From Geosiphon pyriformis (lineage: Eukaryota; Glomeromycota; Glomeromycetes; Archaeosporales; Geosiphonaceae), in NCBI GenBank assembly GCA_016748015.1, contig JAAOMT010000659.1:696467-760466 (forward strand): 64,000 bases of DNA, read 5' to 3'. Shown in pieces: positions 1-10,292 of this stretch; position 1 is the first letter of the stretch, and each line of letters starts with the position of its first letter. Position numbers and translations under genes: made by a program. The notes under the pieces were generated by a model. It searched no databases and had not been told where the DNA came from. It worked only from the letters and a program-made list of their open reading frames with translations.

Positions 1-159
1 ATCAGGTTATTGATCAGGTCAATGATCAGGTCAATGGTTAGGTCAACAGTCAGGTCATTGATCAGATCAATGATCACTTTCTAAAAATAGTGTGGCTAAT
101 CATATGACATCAGTGGCTAATACATGTGATAACTAATAAAAACTATGAGTTTCAACCAT
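1..159 (-). repeat. B-family LTR, outer part (left LTR of element B1)
   Basis: This stretch matches the last part of the B-family LTRs seen complete at 13789-14483, 20576-21241, 31080-31675 and 38005-38695. It starts with six 12-bp units of the GATCAGGTCAAT type (1-72) and ends with the family's TAATACATGTGATAA and TTTCAACCAT blocks. The LTR terminus is missing here because element A1 is inserted at 160. The last bases (CCATAACA) reappear at 10285-10292. The beginning of the LTR lies outside the window. Confidence 0.88.
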
Positions 160-1016
160 TGTTACTCATAGAATATAGAAAATATAGTATTATTAGTTAG
201 TAGATATTAGCCAATTAGATGTAGACGTAGTAAATGTGGAATTCCAGGATTTCTCTTAAAGGAATTGCAGGATTCCAGGAATTTCAAAATTCCCCAATGA
301 GGAATTGCAGGATTCCAGAATTCCAGAAATTCCAGGATTCCTGTCACAAGGAATTGAAGAATTGAGAAATCTCAATTATGTATATATAGCAATAGGATTA
401 GAAGCTAAAAAGACAGACCTCTCAAGTTTAGATTTAATCTAAGCAACTCTTCAAATCACAATTATCTAATAAATAACTATTTGTTATCTTAAATCTATTT
501 CCACTATTAACACTTTATGTTGATAGTAATCGACACTTAACCACACTAGAACAATAGCTCTTAATCATGGCTATTGACAGAATACTAACTTGCAAATCAC
601 CTTGGCTTATTTCTTTTCTTTCTTTATTTTCTTTTCTTTTCTTTATTTTTTTGCTTTGATTTTATTGTTGTTTACTAACTCTATTGAGGATTAACGCACA
701 GGACACTGACGTCAGGATAAACATGACTGGTAAAAGACCCAGGAATAAAGGTAGAACACTCGATTGAAGATAGCTTACCAGGAGGAATACTGGCCACCAA
801 GCTGAGAAAGAAATTGACAAAACTGCAGTTTCAGAAAGCTACAAATAAAACTATCACCATTGAATCTCTGTTTATTATACAAAGAATTCAACTAAACTCT
901 TCAGATACAAATCCTTTAGGCACAAACCTTCAGATTACTATCAACTGCAATTAGATTTGAGTACCAAGTTATGGATTTTTTATTTAACCCAACAACAGAA
1001 ATAGTCACTTGTAACA
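160..1016 (+). repeat. 5' LTR of A1
   Basis: It aligns over its whole length with 9396-10284. It begins TGTTAC and ends GTAACA. The region 238-365 holds several imperfect GGAATTGCAGGATTCC-type units. A pyrimidine-rich tract lies at about 610-660; its length differs between the two LTRs. A TATA-like TATATATAG at 381-389 follows the repeat block and could mark the promoter (inference). Confidence 0.93.
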
Positions 1017-1018
1017 TT

Positions 1019-1036
1019 TGGTGCTCCCTATGAAGT
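1019..1036 (+). other. Primer binding site of A1
   Basis: TGGTGCTCCCTATGAAG lies two bases after the 5' LTR. It begins with TGG, complementary to a tRNA CCA end, as expected for minus-strand priming. The B elements carry a closely related site (TGGTGCTTCCTGTGAAG in B3), so both families probably use the same or a related tRNA. I did not identify the tRNA. Confidence 0.75.
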
Positions 1037-1078
1037 ATAATTCTACAGAGAACTAGCACCAACAAGAACAAACCAAAA

Positions 1079-2005
1079 GTGACAAAATCAGAAAATATAG
1101 GAGCAAACCATTTAGGATTTGCGAAATCCTTGTTTCAACAATACAGCCAACAATTAGGATTAAACAGTAATCATTACCCAGCCGAATCAGCCTTCAATTT
1201 CTATGTCAATGACAAAATCACTGAATGCTTAGGAGGAACAGTTAACATTGAAGCAGCAAGAGAAAACTTTTACACAGAATTATTCCAACACACCAACTTA
1301 CCAAGGAACTATAGTTTCACACCAATAATCAGAGAAATCAACCAAACTATTAAAAAGTACACTCAACAACAATTTCCTATTACCTATGTAAATAAAGGCA
1401 AAAGAAGGTTACAAACACCAGCAGTAACGCCTAAAGGGATACAACTACCAACCTGGAAAAAACAAAGAATTGAATCCCTATCATATCCATCATATCATTA
1501 CACACCTGAAAACACTATCAATATTTCATCTGCAGGTGCGTCCACACCAAATGCAACATGAACATTTGGACGATTCTCATTCCAAAGTAAACAAAGGAAA
1601 GTGGAGTTATTAGGACCATACGGTAAATATTTTGAAGGATTTAAATCGTGATTACCAACACCATCAGGAATTTAATCACTGCTACCTCAACCAGACTTTG
1701 GAACTGCTACTCCGTAAGAACTATTTGAAGAAGAAGAAGAAGAGGAATTGGAAGATCAAGAATTTACTTACCAAAATCTGATCCTTGAAAACCCAGAATT
1801 TGAAACCCCAAACATTCAAACTCAGCGAGAAAATCCAGAAATCGAAATCCTGAATATTCAAACACCACAAAATCAAAACCTTGAAGTAATTAATCAGCAC
1901 TTACCTCCAGTTATCATCATCAATCAACCACCAGTTGAACCAATTGGCCAGCTCATCCAAACACCAAACCAACAAAATCAACAATCATCTCCAGTACTGT
2001 CTTAA
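1079..2005 (+). pseudogene. A1 Gag N-terminal region (degenerate)
   Basis: An open stretch of about 160 codons from 1079 and another from 1748 to 2005 form the N-terminal Gag region. They are separated by stops and frame changes. The first contains the block RNYSFTPIIREINQTIKKY, followed by a basic, Pro-rich segment. The second is rich in Asn, Gln, Pro and Ile (QTPQNQN, NQPPVEPIG) and looks like a disordered linker. There is no clear ATG at 1079 (the codon is GTG), so the true start is uncertain; it lies soon after the primer binding site. I recognise this as the leader of a Glomeromycotina gypsy-type Gag by resemblance only. Confidence 0.7.
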
Positions 2006-2038
2006 CAACAACAACTTCTACTACAGCAACAACAACAA

Positions 2039-3165
2039 ATGGCATATGCACCAATTGCGAAGCTCGACAAATTTACTGGCAAAGAGAATGACACACAAGT
2101 TTGGCTAAATAATGTAGAAAAAGCCATTGCAGCCAATGGATGGAATGACACCAGAGCCATGCAAGCCATACCCTATTTTTTTAAGGATATAGCGGACTCA
2201 TGGTATCAAAGTCTGGTTGACAAACTCCAAGATTTCAACACCTTCAAACTAGAATTTTTAAGATACTTTAGCAATAACAACAGCATCAACAGATTAGCCA
2301 ACACTTTCACTACAATTAAACAAGAAGAAACTGAAGCAGTTACCACATATCTGGGATGCTTCCATAGAAATCTGCAACAAATTCAAGCAATTGATGCTAA
2401 TTATTTCACAGCACCACAAATTTTCAATCAATTCATCCATGGCCTGTACAGTAGTATCCTGCAACATGTACACCCATTGCATCCAGCCATTCTCCAGGAC
2501 ACAGTTACACACGTCAGAGATTTTGAATCTGCCAAATTAGAAGCCAATCACGCCCATGCCGTGAACCTAGTGATAAATAGATTATCTGAATTGGATTCCA
2601 AATTGAAACAATTCAGTGATTCAATTAATTAGAAATTAGAGGGACACTTAGCTGACAATTGCGCAATTTATCAACCACCACAATAATGCAATAATCCCAG
2701 AAACGTGAATCATTTCCAAAATCAGTCACGTCTATCATCATCATTAGCAGCACCTAATCAGCCGTGGCAGCCAGAAACACGTGTTTGTCACAACTGTGGT
2801 AAACAAAGACACATAAGAGCAGACTGCAAATTTTATAGCAACAATTCACGATCGGAAAATCAATATCAAAACCTTGATTGCAGATTTCAAACTCAGAATT
2901 GTTACCCAAATCAAAACCAATATCAAACCACTTACCTGCCAATGATGCAGCAACCAATCTATTAATCGCAGCCACCAGTAATCTATCAGCTGCAACCCCA
3001 AATAATTTATCAGTCCTAACAACCAATTCAAACACCACCCCAAAACTTTACTCAAATGACATCAGGAAACCCAAGACCTAGAAGCACTCAAAACTAGAGA
3101 TCGGCAATGATTGTTCATCAACTGATCCCCAGCTCCTCTTACCAACCATCAGGCTTTCAACAATA
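2039..3165 (+). pseudogene. gag: A1 Gag capsid-like domain and zinc knuckle
   Basis: The segment from 2039 codes for a Retrotrans_gag-like capsid domain, the structural particle protein. It shows FTGKENDTQVWLNNVEKAI, then FFKDIADSWYQSL, then FKLEFLRYFS, the usual order of the family. A stop at 2630-2632 interrupts the frame. At 2786-2827 there is a CX2CX4HX4C zinc knuckle (CHNCGKQRHIRADC), the nucleocapsid RNA-binding motif. 2966-3165 is a Gln/Asn/Pro-rich spacer broken by stops that leads to the protease. Confidence 0.88.
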
Positions 3166-3169
3166 GAAT

Positions 3170-3905
3170 TTGGGTACTGGTTCCATCCAAAACCCAAATT
3201 CCCAGAACTACTTAAGTCTTCTGGTTACTTCAGAAGATGCCCAAACCAACAAACCGGAACTCAACCAACAGCAGCCACCTACCAACAATATACCTCCAGC
3301 AACTGTCACAAACGATGAATTGTTAGCAGTGATTTTTCCATTTGAACTCAAAGAATCATCCTGCACACCATTATTCAGTGGTGCTGCCCTTGAAGAAAAA
3401 CCAATCACTGCCATGTACACTGATGCAAAAGTCGATGAACACACCATTAAATTCATTCTTGACAGTGGTTCAGCAGGCAGCATTATCACACAACAACTTA
3501 TGGATCAATTAGGTCACCAAGTTGATTGAACTGCCAGTGCTAGAATTATCACTGCTGATGGTGCCACAAAAACACCTATTAGTGAGATAGATGATTTTCC
3601 TATAGAAATTAACGGTATCATAGTACCCATCAAAGTTCTAGTAATGAATGCCACTCAATACCAAGCCCTAGTTGGTAATGACTGGCTGTCCAAAACCAAT
3701 GCCATGCTTAATTGGACGACTCAAGAATTAATATTCAGCCAGAATGGGCAACACATGTGAGTACCAGCAACATGTGGCCACTTCAAGGCGACCAATACCA
3801 CAGCACCACTAATTGACTTTGAGGAAGAGAAGCTGAAACCTATCTGGAAAGCATACCAAGTGTTGTGGGCCAATATCGATCACAATAAACTGCTGCCAAT
3901 ACTCG
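3170..3905 (+). pseudogene. A1 aspartic protease domain
   Basis: This is a retropepsin-like segment that would process the Gag-Pol polyprotein. The catalytic triplet is in FILDSGSAGSIIT (Asp codon 3461-3463); the usual DTG/DSG is present as DSG. After a TGA at 3527-3529 the same frame continues with TASARIITADGATKTPI, a flap-like segment, and with ALVGNDWLSK, the conserved C-terminal part of fungal gypsy proteases. Other stops (for example the TGA ending the block near 3759) disable it. Confidence 0.85.
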
Positions 3906-4660
3906 CCTGAGATGATAACAGGAAAGAAAAACAGAAGGAAAAACTTACCTAGGAAACTGATGACCTAACATAAACTGACAACAATGAGAGTGAACCGACT
4001 TCCAGCTGGGAATGGGAAAAAAACAAAGAAGATAAAGGAAAAGGGAAAGAAAAAGAAGAAGAGACCACCCAAATTACCATCACTTATAATACCTACACTA
4101 TACCATAACGATCTATCTATCATCGACTTAAGCTTATATGCGTCGATTGTGGCAAAAAATTGTTGTCAATAGGCACATGCTGTGGTGATAATGAGAAATA
4201 TTCAATGGCAACTAAGTTCTATTACCACCCATGCATCCTTGAACACTTTGGGAGACCAGAATGTGTAGGAAAATGGGACAACCAATCATGCTTAGCTTGT
4301 AGAGAGACTCTTTTTGACGAAGGAATGTGGAACAACATTTCTAAACATGAAGGAATGTACAATGTATTGTGTCAATACATGATCCTCATCAGCAACTGGA
4401 TACGAAAAGGGACACCAATAGAAGCCACTTGGAGAAGAGCCATACAGTGATTGGACAGTTGTCCACATGATGACAACAAAATATGGTGAATAATGACCGC
4501 AAAAATCGAGAGCACATCACTAAAAAAGATTAGGGAGATCAAAAACAACCCACCAGAACCCATAGAACTGGACTGAGACCCAAAACCAGTCATAAATCTG
4601 TTAGATCCAGAACAATTCTATAAACACTACCAGGAATTAGCACTTACTAGAGAAGAACAA
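3906..4660 (+). pseudogene. A1 Cys-rich spacer between protease and dUTPase-like domain
   Basis: The first part (3906-4080) is acidic then lysine-rich. The second (about 4140-4450) has a run of cysteines and histidines: CVDC, CCGDNEKY, HPCILEHFGRPEC, CLACRETL. The spacing suggests a structural zinc-binding module, but I do not recognise a named family. Stops at 4448-4450 and in 4451-4660 break it. It is part of Pol between protease and the dUTPase-like region; its function is unknown. Confidence 0.55.
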
Positions 4661-4669
4661 GAGCAATAT

Positions 4670-5350
4670 TTGGAAGAAATAAATACCCAACTATGTGACC
4701 ACTGTTTGATTCCATATGACTTTCAGTATTGTAATGAGTGTGATCTCATTTACAATCCACCACCATGCATGATCTACATAATCCCCGAAGAGAAAGAACC
4801 AATCAGCAGCTGTGCATCAGAATCGGAATTGATTTTCAATCCCAATTCAAACTCCCACAAAAATGACAATGAAAACACTAGTTCCAGCTTCATTCAAAAT
4901 GGCATTAACAACAACAACAATTCCAACTCAGATTTAAACTCAGATTTAAACTATGAACAATATATCGTGCTCCCCGACCTCACCAAAGAGCAGGAACTTA
5001 AATGGTTCAATAATAACAATGAAGGTATTATGCCAAAATGCGTGCATGATACAGATGTCAGATTTGATCTGAGATATTCTGGAAAAGAGGCCATCAAATT
5101 GGAACCATATTCACACATTTGCATTGATCTAAAAATAGCTTTAGAAATTCTAGCAACAACAATGATTCAACTAGCATTTAGGAGTAATTTAGCAAAAAGA
5201 GGAATAAACATCAGAGGAGGAATAATTGATACAGGATACATAGAAAATATTATTGCTATGCTACAAAATAACTCAGAAAAGACCTATATAATAGAGCCCA
5301 ACAAAAAGATAGCACAGACAATATTCCTGCCTCTGGTTAGAGTAGCTTAG
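4670..5350 (+). pseudogene. A1 dUTPase-like domain within Pol
   Basis: The 226-codon open segment starts with a Cys-pair module (CDHCLIPYDFQYCNECDL). After an Asn/Ser-rich linker it carries the ordered motifs of the trimeric dUTPase fold. Motif 1-like is VRFDLRYSG (about 5057-5083). Motif 2-like is FRSNLAKRG (about 5177-5203), where SNL stands for the usual SSL. Motif 3-like is GGIIDTGY, with the catalytic-position Asp at 5228-5230. A motif 4-like NKKIAQTIF lies near 5300-5326. dUTPases hydrolyse dUTP to dUMP and keep uracil out of DNA; some retroviruses carry one in Pol. I see no clear C-terminal Gly-rich motif 5. The segment ends with a TAG at 5348-5350, so activity of this copy is doubtful. 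Confidence 0.8.
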
Positions 5351-5359
5351 TTAGTATCA

Positions 5360-5854
5360 ATGAAAAAGAGGGAGAAATTAGAAATAACAGCGAGAGGAAT
5401 ACAGAGATTCAGATTGACAGGTAGAGTAGATGTACCAGTCAATATGACAGAAGAAGAAATTGTTGACCAAGGAGAAATTATCTCAATGGGTCAAGCAATT
5501 TTTATTCCACCATATGGCCAGTACATGATAAGGATAAAGTGGGAAGTAAAAGAACAGAATCAGATTTTTGAAGCAGAATCAACCCTTTGTGAATCAGAAG
5601 AGATTGAATTCATCAATCTCCATATACCAGCCAAAGATTACAGCCATATCAAAATTTCCATCTACAATAACACAGGAAATGTCATAGTAATACCAGCCGA
5701 AACTACCATTGAATACTTAAACACTGAAATAGAGAATCAACCACCAAACATTATTCCAGACTTTCCACAGTTTTGTGAATATGTCAATATCACATCACAA
5801 ACAATATATAGACGAAGCAAATGTTATTTGCTCCAACCAGAACAATTGGAATAA
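5360..5854 (+). pseudogene. A1 Pol segment of unknown function between dUTPase-like domain and RT
   Basis: It is open for 164 codons just after the dUTPase-like block. It looks like an all-beta domain: MGQAIFIPPYGQYMIRIKW, then EIEFINLHIPAKDYSHIKI, then GNVIVIPAETTIEYL. The alternation of short hydrophobic strands with an IPPY turn recalls a dUTPase-like or viral-capsid-like barrel, but no catalytic motif is visible. It could be a degenerate second dUTPase-like unit (inference only). It runs on into the RT leader (LLQPEQLE). Confidence 0.55.
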
Positions 5855-6748
5855 ATAAACATAGGAAACTTAGATCCACTCTAACATATGTAACTTAAGA
5901 TATTGCTCAACAATTTTAATGACATCTTTGCCAGCAAAAACAAGTTTGGCTGAACTAATATTATCTAGCATCAAATTAAGACTGGAGATGCAATACCAAT
6001 TAAACAGTGAGCATACAGAGTATCACTAGCCAGCCATGAAATTATCCATCAAGAGATCAACTAAATGCTTAACAATGGGTTAATTCAGCTATCAATAAGC
6101 CCATGGTTATCACCAGTAGTACTCATCCATAAGAAGAATGAAAAAATCTGATTTTGTATGGACTACAAGAAACTCAATAATGTAACTCATGGAGACAACT
6201 ATTCAACTCCATGGATACAAGAACTATTTAACACTTTTGGTGGAAACAAATAGTTCTCAATGTTAGATTTAGATAGTGATTACTGGCAAGTAGCCATAGA
6301 TCCAGCTGACAAAGAAAAAACAGCATTCACCACAAGAGAGAGAAACTTTAAGTTTGAAGTTATGCCATTTGGCTTAACCAATGCTTCAGCGACTTTCCAA
6401 TGGCTAATGGAAATCATTTATACTGGTTTATTGTGGAAATCAGTAATTGTATACTTGGACAACACCAATGTATTCTCAAAAACATTTGATGATCATTTTT
6501 ATCATCTTCAACAAGTGTTTAAAAAACTAAGAAGAGCAGGACTAAAGTTAAATGCAACAAAGTGCTTCTTCGGCAAGACAGAACTAAAATTCTTAGAACA
6601 CATAGTCAGCAAAGATGGCATCAAAATGGATCCAGAGAAAATAGAGATAGTAAAAAACTTTCCAGTGCTGACCAATATGATAGAACTGAAATTATTTTTG
6701 GGATTCACCAGCTACTATTGATGTTTTATCAAGAACTTTTTCAAGTTA
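5855..6748 (+). pseudogene. A1 reverse transcriptase domain, inactivated
   Basis: The N-terminal half (5855-6255) is broken by many stops but retains the gypsy RT leader (LLNNFNDIFASKNKFG). From 6260 the frame is open with LDLDSDYWQVAIDP (the first catalytic Asp region), TAFTTRERNFKFEVMPFGLTNAS, and VYLDNTNVFS at 6449-6478. The catalytic YLDD box reads YLDN (last codon AAC at 6461-6463), a G-to-A change that should abolish polymerase activity. The thumb region ends in LFLGFTSYY, then a stop. Confidence 0.9.
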
Positions 6749-7255
6749 GTGCAGCCACTCAACCAACTGCAAACCAAGAATACAAAATATGAATGGACAG
6801 AAAGTCAACAAGAAGCTTTTAATATTCTGAAAAAAAAGTTTATTCAAGCTCCAGTACTGATCTATCCAGATCACAGCAAACCATTCATCATCACTACTGA
6901 TGCATCCAGCCAAGCATTAGGAGCAGTACTATCTCAGAGAAGACCAGACAGCAGAAAACATCCAGTAGCATATGCCAGTAGAGGTTTAACACCAGCCAAA
7001 AAGAACTATGGAACACTGGAACAAGAACACTTAGTGATATACTGGGCAGTCATGAAATGGAAAGAATACTTGAGCCAGAAGTTTGAAGTGTACACAGATT
7101 ACAAAGGATTAATATTACTCCAAAAACAAGAATTTGGAGATGGAAGACAGTCAAGATGGAAAATGGCACTCGCACCATATAATTATACTATACATTATAA
7201 AAAGGAAAAAAACAACAGAAATGCTGACAGTTTGTTGCAAATAAGACAAATCTAA
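6749..7255 (+). pseudogene. A1 RNase H domain
   Basis: This is the tethered RNase H of a gypsy Pol, which would remove the RNA strand during reverse transcription. Visible motifs are FIITTDASSQALGAVLSQ (first catalytic Asp), YGTLEQEHLVIYWAV (catalytic Glu) and VYTDYKGL (second Asp). The stretch from 6749 is open for 168 codons. The frame to RT is interrupted by a stop at 6719-6721. Confidence 0.88.
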
Positions 7256-8800
7256 GAACATTTCAATCCAGAAATATAACAAAACCAAAACAAGACTCAC
7301 AAAAATATAACAAAAGATGAATACACAAAAATATCAACAACTTCAACATTATATAGATACTTAACAGTTCAAAGAGAAATTATCTCAACCAGAACAAAAG
7401 AGGATCAAATGACAATCCAAATATTTTATCACTTACCAAAATATACTTTATTGGAAAAATAGAAAAGATTCAGATCAGCCAACCAGAATAATTACAGAAC
7501 CAAAAAAAGAGACAATACTGTTCAACATGCACTCAGATCTAACTGTAGGACATTTTTATAAAGAAACAACCATAGAAAGAACCAGAAAGAGATACTATTG
7601 GCCATCAATATATTCAGACATCATACAATATGTACAAAATTGTGACACTTGTCAAAAAAGAGGAGGAACAAGACCTAGTAAACCATTAAGACCAATCAAA
7701 ATGGGACAACCATTTGACCGTATTGGAATCAATTTAGTTAGACCATTGACAATTACCAGCAGAGACAACAGATATATAGCAGTAGCCATGAACTACCTTA
7801 CAAAATGGCCAGAAGCAAAAGCAATTCAAAGAGTGGATGCAAAATCCATTGCTGAATTTATCCATCAAGATTTGATTTGTCGACATGGATGTTCAAAAGA
7901 ACTATTATCAGACCAAGGAACCCATTTTGTGAATAGAACATTAGCAGAACTAAGCCAAAGATTCGGAATTAAGAGACCACTATTATCACCATACCATCTA
8001 CAAACCAATGGATTAGTTGAAAGATTTAATAGAACATTGTGTGAAGCAATAGCAAAACTCAGCCAAGAAAACCAAGATGAATAAGATTTGTTCATACTAT
8101 CAGTATTATTGGCTTATTGAACAATGAAGCAAAACACCACACAAGCAACACTATTTGAATTGATATATGATAGAACAGCAACATTACCAGTTGAGATAGA
8201 GGTTACCACATATTCAACTGAACCAATAACAGAAGAGAATTTCCAAGAAACATTGTTAAGAAGAACATATGACTTAATGGAAACATTGAAAAACAAATAA
8301 AAAAGAGCAGCTAATAATATACAAAAGTCACAAGAGAAACAGAAAGAAAGACATAATAATCAACTACCAGACAAACCAGTTGAATTCAGGATTGAAGACA
8401 AAGTACTCTTACATCATACCAAAGCAGAAAAACAATAAAGTGAAAAATTTGATCCCAAATGAGACGAACCATTTCACATAGAAGAAATTCTAGGAAATAG
8501 AGCTTACAAATTAAGATTGAATAACAAAATCTTGACCAAAACAGCACATAAAGATCGACTGAAACCATACCACCATATAGCATCATCATCTACCAGTAAT
8601 ATTTCACAATTAGGAGTACAAAGAATACTAGTCCAACCAGATAAGATTCCATGAGATCTGAAACCAATCATTATTATTAACAATAACACGTCCAATTGAT
8701 CAACAAAAGAATATATAAGAACATGGTTGACATGACAGAAGAGATCAGAAAAATGAAAATTACAGACAATATCCATTCACTAGCCCAACAAATTTTTCAA
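7256..8800 (+). pseudogene. A1 integrase, inactivated
   Basis: The N-terminal zinc module HX~4H...CDTC is visible at 7527-7660. The catalytic core shows FDRIGINLVRPL (7717-7752), LLSDQGTHF (about 7904-7930) and NGLVERFNRTL (about 8008-8040). The first Asp of the DDE triad is replaced by Asn (codon AAT at 7731-7733) and the following GPL is RPL, both G-to-A type changes. The C-terminal part holds a GPY/F-like module: KVLLHH, then FHIEEILGNRAYKL, then DRLKPYH. Stops occur at 8082, near 8117 and further on, including one where the GPF tryptophan would be. Confidence 0.9.
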
Positions 8801-8860
8801 TTAATCTAACACCAGGAGATGAAAATTATAATCAATCAACAAACCATTTGTTACAAAAAT

Positions 8861-9382
8861 ATGGCAAAGATACCACAACACAAAACACAGAAAAGACTTG
8901 AAAATGTTGTTAACAAGATCATAACCAAGATAAAATTGGCCATAAAAGAACAACAAATAGTCGGATTACACCAAGAACTTACCAGAAAAACTTGGACTTG
9001 GTGAATACAACAATTTCCGAAAAACTATTGTCATTTCCACTTGGGACAACACATAAATATCCAGAATTTGTACACCGACAAAACAAAACAGTTATTTGAC
9101 ACAATAATACTAAGACAACTAAAACAATTTGTGGGAAGGAACAATCTAACCACACAAGCTTGAGTTATTTACCAGCTATATATGGGATTTCAAGACCGAC
9201 CAGAAATCTTACTCAACACAGCAATGGATACAGTTACAAGTAATCAATTGAGAAAAATGACCAATGCCCAATTTGAAGAACTACAAACTAAAATAACACA
9301 AGTAATACTTGAAAAAGAAGTTCAAGAAATAATTCAAGAAGGAGAATTAAAAAAATTAAATTTCAACAGAGCTCAATATTAA
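8861..9382 (+). pseudogene. A1 3' ORF downstream of integrase, unknown function
   Basis: Reading from an ATG at 8861 gives about 173 codons to TAA at 9380-9382, with internal stops at 9001 and near 9162. The same protein occurs in A2 (62480-62998, minus), where the stops fall elsewhere, so it was once an intact gene. It is hydrophilic and helix-rich (KIPQHKTQKRLENV, QFEELQTKITQVI), with no signal peptide or membrane segment. That argues against an envelope protein. I do not recognise the family. Confidence 0.65.
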
Positions 9383-9395
9383 AAGAAGGGAATAA
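9381..9395 (+). other. Polypurine tract of A1
   Basis: AAAAGAAGGGAATAA lies directly before the 3' LTR and matches the position of a plus-strand priming tract. The A2 copy has AAAAGGAGGGAATAA in the equivalent place (62467-62481, complement). Confidence 0.75.
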
Positions 9396-10284
9396 TGTTA
9401 CTTATAGAATATAAGAAATATAGTATTATTAGTCAGTAGATATTAGCCAATTAGATGTAGACATAGTAAATGTGGAATTCCAGGATTTCTCTCAGAGAAA
9501 TTGCAGGATTCCAGGAATTTTAGGATTCTCTGACGAGAAATTGCAGGATTTCAGAATTCCAGGATTCCTCTCACCAGGAATCACAGGATTCCAGGAATTC
9601 CAAGATTCCTGTCACAAGGAATTGAGGAATTGAGAAATCTCAATTATGTATATATAGCAGTAGGATTTGAAGCTGAAAAGACAGACCTCTAAAGTTTAGA
9701 TTTAATCTAAGCAACTCTCTAAATCACAATTATCTAATAAATAACTATTTGTTATCTCAAATCCATTTCCATTATCAACACTTCATGTTGATAGTAATTG
9801 ACACTTAACCACACTGGAACAATAGCTCTTGATTATGGTTATTGACGGAATACTAACTTGTAAATCACCTTGGCTTATTTCTTTTTTTTTTTTCTTTTTT
9901 TTTCTTTTTTTTATTTTTTTGCTTTAATTTTATTGTTGTTTACTAACTCTATTGAGGATTAACATGCAGGGCACTGATGTCAGGATAAATGTGACTGGTA
10001 AAAGACCCAGGAATAAGGATAGAACACTCGATTGAGGATAGCTTACTAGGAGGAATACCAGCCACCAAGCTAAGAAAAAAATTGATGAAACTGTGGTTTC
10101 AGGAAGCTACAGATAAAACTATCACCATTGAATCTTTGTCCATTATACAAAGAACTCAACCAAACCCTTCAGATACAAACCCTTCAGGCACAAACCTTCA
10201 GATCACTATTAACTGCAACTAGATTTGAGCACTAAGTTATGGGTTTTTTATTTAATCCAACAACAGAAATAGTTACCTGTAACA
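9396..10284 (+). repeat. 3' LTR of A1
   Basis: It is a full-length partner of 160-1016, about 32 bp longer. The extra length lies mostly in the GGAATTCC-type repeat block (9475-9620) and in the poly-T/pyrimidine tract (9880-9920). The terminus GTAACA is followed at once by CCATAACA, the end of the interrupted B LTR. Confidence 0.93.
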
Positions 10285-10292
10285 CCATAACA

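Larger units (their letters stand above)
160..10284 (+). mobile_element. Ty3/gypsy-type LTR retrotransposon A1, degenerate, nested in a B LTR
   Basis: The element has two LTRs of about 0.86 and 0.89 kb with TGTTAC...GTAACA inverted termini. It has a primer binding site beginning TGGTGCT just after the 5' LTR and a purine tract just before the 3' LTR. It is flanked by CCAT at 156-159 and 10285-10288, a 4-bp target duplication. The domain order is Gag, protease, Cys-rich spacer, dUTPase-like domain, RT, RNase H, integrase, 3' ORF. RT before integrase is the Ty3/gypsy order. Many in-frame stops, and Asp-to-Asn changes in RT and integrase, show that the copy cannot be autonomous. Confidence 0.95.

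Noticed and set aside
1079-9382. Reassigned stop codons (all three stops appear inside retroelement frames)
   Set aside because: The host genes CDC123, DNAJC3 and the SH3 gene use stops normally and need none read through. The stops in the elements sit at former Gln, Arg and Trp codons and differ between copies, which fits mutation.
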